A DNA stretch of 64,000 nucleotides from assembly GCF_000348685.1 (NCBI RefSeq), contig NZ_ANLA01000013.1, forward strand, positions 62,001 to 126,000, in the 5' to 3' direction. Shown piece after piece: positions 62,146-64,000 of this stretch; the stretch's first letter is position 1, and each line of letters opens with the position of its first letter. A program made the position numbers and the translations under genes. This DNA comes from Xanthomarina gelatinilytica. Lineage in GTDB: Bacteria > Bacteroidota > Bacteroidia > Flavobacteriales > Flavobacteriaceae. A model generated the notes under the pieces. The model worked only from the letters and a program-made list of their open reading frames with translations, was not told the origin of the DNA and did not search any database.

Positions 62146-63213
62146 TTAATGATTAAAAATGATTCCGGAACTATGGTCCTGCTTTGCTCCTGTCACACTA
62201 CTTAGGCAGTTGACGGCTCCTCTTAGTTTTAAAACCCCTAAAAACCCAAATACCAGGGCTTCTTTAAAATTTACCAAGGCCTTGTCTGGAACCACCAAAC
62301 TGTTGGAGGTCCTGGCTTGAATTTGATGAATTAAAAAACGATGGTAAGCGCCTCCTCCCGTAACCAAGACGGTTGCCTCCTGAGCTTTATTCAGTTCGGT
62401 CGCTATTTGTGTGGCTATGTGTTCCACAAAGGTCCTTAAAACAGTCGCTATGGGCAACTGGAAACTATCTATTAAAGGAAAGACCTGCTGTTTCACCCAT
62501 TCCAACCCCAAAGATTTTGGAGCTTCCTTCTTATAAAACTCCAACCCGTTCAAATGCTGCAACAACTCTTGATGAATGTCCCCTGTGGAAGCTATCTGGC
62601 CTTGATCGTCATAGGCCAATCCCAATGAAGACACATAGTGGTTCAATACAATGTTCACTGGACAAATATCGTACGCAATACGCTGTTGCTGGTTTTCGGT
62701 GGAGACATTGGCGAAGCCTCCCAAATTCAAACAAAAATCATAATCGGAAAACAACAAAGCATCACCTATGGGAACCAAAGGAGCCCCTTGCCCTCCCAAA
62801 GCTACATCCTGGACCCTAAAGTTGCACACCACAGGCAACTGAAGAAGTTCATACAACTCTGGTAAATTCCCAATTTGATAGGTCAAGCCCTTTTCGGGTT
62901 GGTGCAAGGCAGTATGCCCGTGCGAACAAACAGCATCAAGCGCCTTGAGCTTGTTGGCAGCTATAAAATCCTGAATAAAGCCTGCCAGATACTCGGTGTA
63001 ATCTTTATCTATCTGCTGTAAATCTTCCATGGATTGAGATACCAAATCCTTCAATACAGCTTGCCAATAGGCAGAATAAGGCTCTGTATGGGCAGCCTCT
63101 ATATGGTAAGTCCAGGAACCATCATCAAGGCTAAACGAAGCAGCCACCAAATCCACCCCATCCAAAGAGGTTCCAGACATAACTCCTACAACGCGATATT
63201 GGGTTTTATTCAT
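62146..63213 (-). CDS. anmK: Anhydro-N-acetylmuramic acid kinase
   Basis: AnmK phosphorylates anhydro-MurNAc while opening the anhydro bond, recycling peptidoglycan fragments. I use the ATG at 63213 (MNKTQYRVVGVMSGTSLDGVDL), giving 355 residues. GTSLDG binds phosphate, CSHGHTALHQ and NLGGFANVS are ATP-grasp-like actin-fold motifs, and TVLVTGGGAYHRFL follows. An upstream ATG (63273) adds an unlikely extension. Confidence 0.93.
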   Translation of the reverse strand: MNKTQYRVVGVMSGTSLDGVDLVAASFSLDDGSWTYHIEAAHTEPYSAYWQAVLKDLVSQSMEDLQQIDKDYTEYLAGFIQDFIAANKLKALDAVCSHGHTALHQPEKGLTYQIGNLPELYELLQLPVVCNFRVQDVALGGQGAPLVPIGDALLFSDYDFCLNLGGFANVSTENQQQRIAYDICPVNIVLNHYVSSLGLAYDDQGQIASTGDIHQELLQHLNGLEFYKKEAPKSLGLEWVKQQVFPLIDSFQLPIATVLRTFVEHIATQIATELNKAQEATVLVTGGGAYHRFLIHQIQARTSNSLVVPDKALVNFKEALVFGFLGVLKLRGAVNCLSSVTGAKQDHSSGIIFNH

Positions 63214-63236
63214 ATCCTGTAAAAATAACAATCCGT

Positions 63237-63268
63237 TTTGAAAAAATGCCAATAAAAAAGTATCTTTG
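63237..63268 (+). promoter_or_regulatory. Acyl-CoA dehydrogenase promoter (TTTG-N20-TATCTTTG)
   Basis: TTTG at 63237-63240 and TATCTTTG at 63261-63268 are separated by 20 bp and match the Bacteroidota promoter pattern, 35 bp before the ATG at 63304. The anmK start lies immediately to the left in the opposite direction. Confidence 0.7.
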
Positions 63269-63303
63269 TGCACTTTTAAATAATACTACAATTACAAGAA
63301 ACT

Positions 63304-64000
63304 ATGGATTTTAACCTTACCGAAGAACACATCATGATACGCGATGCTGCTCGCGATTTTGCGCAAACCGAACTACTTCCTGGTGTGATAGAACGAGATA
63401 ACACACAAACGTTTCCAGATAGCTTGGTTCGCAAAATGGGCGAATTGGGTTTTATGGGCATCATGGTAGACCCTAAATATGGTGGCTCTGGAATGGATGC
63501 CATTTCTTATGTGTTGATCATGGAAGAACTTTCTAAAATTGATGCATCGGCTTCCGTAATGGTTTCTGTAAACAATTCTTTGGTGTGCTATGGCCTGGAG
63601 GCTTTTGGAACTGAAGAACAAAAACAAAAATACCTTAGCAAATTGGCTACAGGTGAAGTTATTGGTGCTTTCTGTTTAAGTGAGCCTGAAGCTGGTAGCG
63701 ATGCAACCTCACAAAAAACCACTGCCATAGACATGGGGGACCACTACATCTTAAATGGTACAAAAAACTGGATCACCAATGGCGGACGTGCAGATGTTTA
63801 TTTGGTAATTGCCCAAACAGATAGAGATAAAGGCCATAGAGGCATCAATGCATTTATAGTTGAAAAAGGCATGCCTGGTTTTGATATTGGACCAAAAGAA
63901 GATAAGTTGGGCATTAGAGGTAGCGATACCCATACCTTACAGTTTAACGACGTAAAGGTCCCTAAGGAAAATAGAATTGGAGAAGATGGTTTTGGGTTCA
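63304..64000 (+). CDS. Acyl-CoA dehydrogenase (3-prime end outside the window)
   Basis: The first 232 residues of an acyl-CoA dehydrogenase are visible of a protein normally near 380. MDFNLTEEHIMIRDAARDFAQTEL opens the N-terminal helical domain, GELGFMGIMVDPKYGGSGMDA follows, and GAFCLSEPEAGSDATSQKT is the FAD/substrate signature. NGTKNWITNG and LGIRGSDTHTLQFNDVKVP mark the beta domain. It oxidises short- or branched-chain acyl-CoA with FAD; the catalytic Glu lies beyond the window, so specificity is open. Confidence 0.92.
   Translation, partial: MDFNLTEEHIMIRDAARDFAQTELLPGVIERDNTQTFPDSLVRKMGELGFMGIMVDPKYGGSGMDAISYVLIMEELSKIDASASVMVSVNNSLVCYGLEAFGTEEQKQKYLSKLATGEVIGAFCLSEPEAGSDATSQKTTAIDMGDHYILNGTKNWITNGGRADVYLVIAQTDRDKGHRGINAFIVEKGMPGFDIGPKEDKLGIRGSDTHTLQFNDVKVPKENRIGEDGFGF

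Noticed and set aside
1-64000. Search for mobile elements, prophage, CRISPR, toxin-antitoxin or restriction systems
   Set aside because: No transposase, integrase, Cas, phage structural or restriction gene was recognised, and no repeat-spacer arrays are visible.

Overview
The window is a low-GC chromosomal segment of a gliding, probably marine member of the Flavobacteriaceae (Bacteroidota). The evidence is the linked type IX secretion/gliding genes gldJ, porU and porV, a C-terminal type IX sorting domain on a 1346-residue exoprotein, SPII lipoproteins with short lipoboxes, a tmRNA tag ending in ALAA, and several promoters with the Bacteroidota pattern TTG-N19/20-TAnnTTTG. I cannot resolve the genus. 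I saw no insertion sequence, prophage, CRISPR array or rRNA operon, so most of the window looks like ordinary vertically inherited chromosome.

Layout. 1-10.0 kb: partial typA, a metal-dependent-type kdsA, a small membrane-protein/winged-helix regulator cluster, two oxidoreductases, ssrA (tmRNA), and a run of two rhodaneses and two thioredoxin-fold proteins. 10.15-16.9 kb: a complete trpEGDCFBA operon behind a leader peptide with three consecutive Trp codons and an intrinsic terminator, i.e. a classical attenuator. 16.9-26.8 kb: an amidohydrolase, a DUF481 protein, a Lys-rich 47-residue peptide, trmL, argS, a TPR-containing sensor kinase, ctlX and a DUF3124 lipoprotein. 26.9-30.9 kb: a very large secreted fusion of calcium-binding VCBS/FG-GAP repeats, an ASPIC/UnbV module, a vanadium-haloperoxidase-type domain and a type IX sorting tail. 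31-44.8 kb: an SDR, an M28 peptidase, pdhC-pdhA, cdd, porV-porU, then divergent gldJ-murF.

44.8-55.9 kb: a hydroxyproline catabolism island. Active-site reading separates the two proline-racemase-family enzymes: one has Cys/Thr (trans-3-hydroxy-L-proline dehydratase type) and sits with an ornithine-cyclodeaminase-family reductase; the other has Cys/Cys (4-hydroxyproline 2-epimerase type) and sits with a D-amino-acid oxidase/dehydrogenase, a DapA-family deaminase and an alpha-ketoglutaric semialdehyde dehydrogenase. Together they would take 3-hydroxyproline to proline and 4-hydroxyproline to alpha-ketoglutarate. An Xaa-Pro-type aminopeptidase, a nearby S37-type peptidase and a divergent AraC regulator suggest feeding on collagen-like peptides. 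55.9-64 kb: tRNA-Val, folC, a TonB/ExbD/ExbB energy-transduction operon, an NhaD antiporter, a glutamate-type dehydrogenase, anmK and the start of an acyl-CoA dehydrogenase.

The strongest items for follow-up are the vanadium-haloperoxidase fusion protein, the two-branch hydroxyproline island and the trp attenuator.
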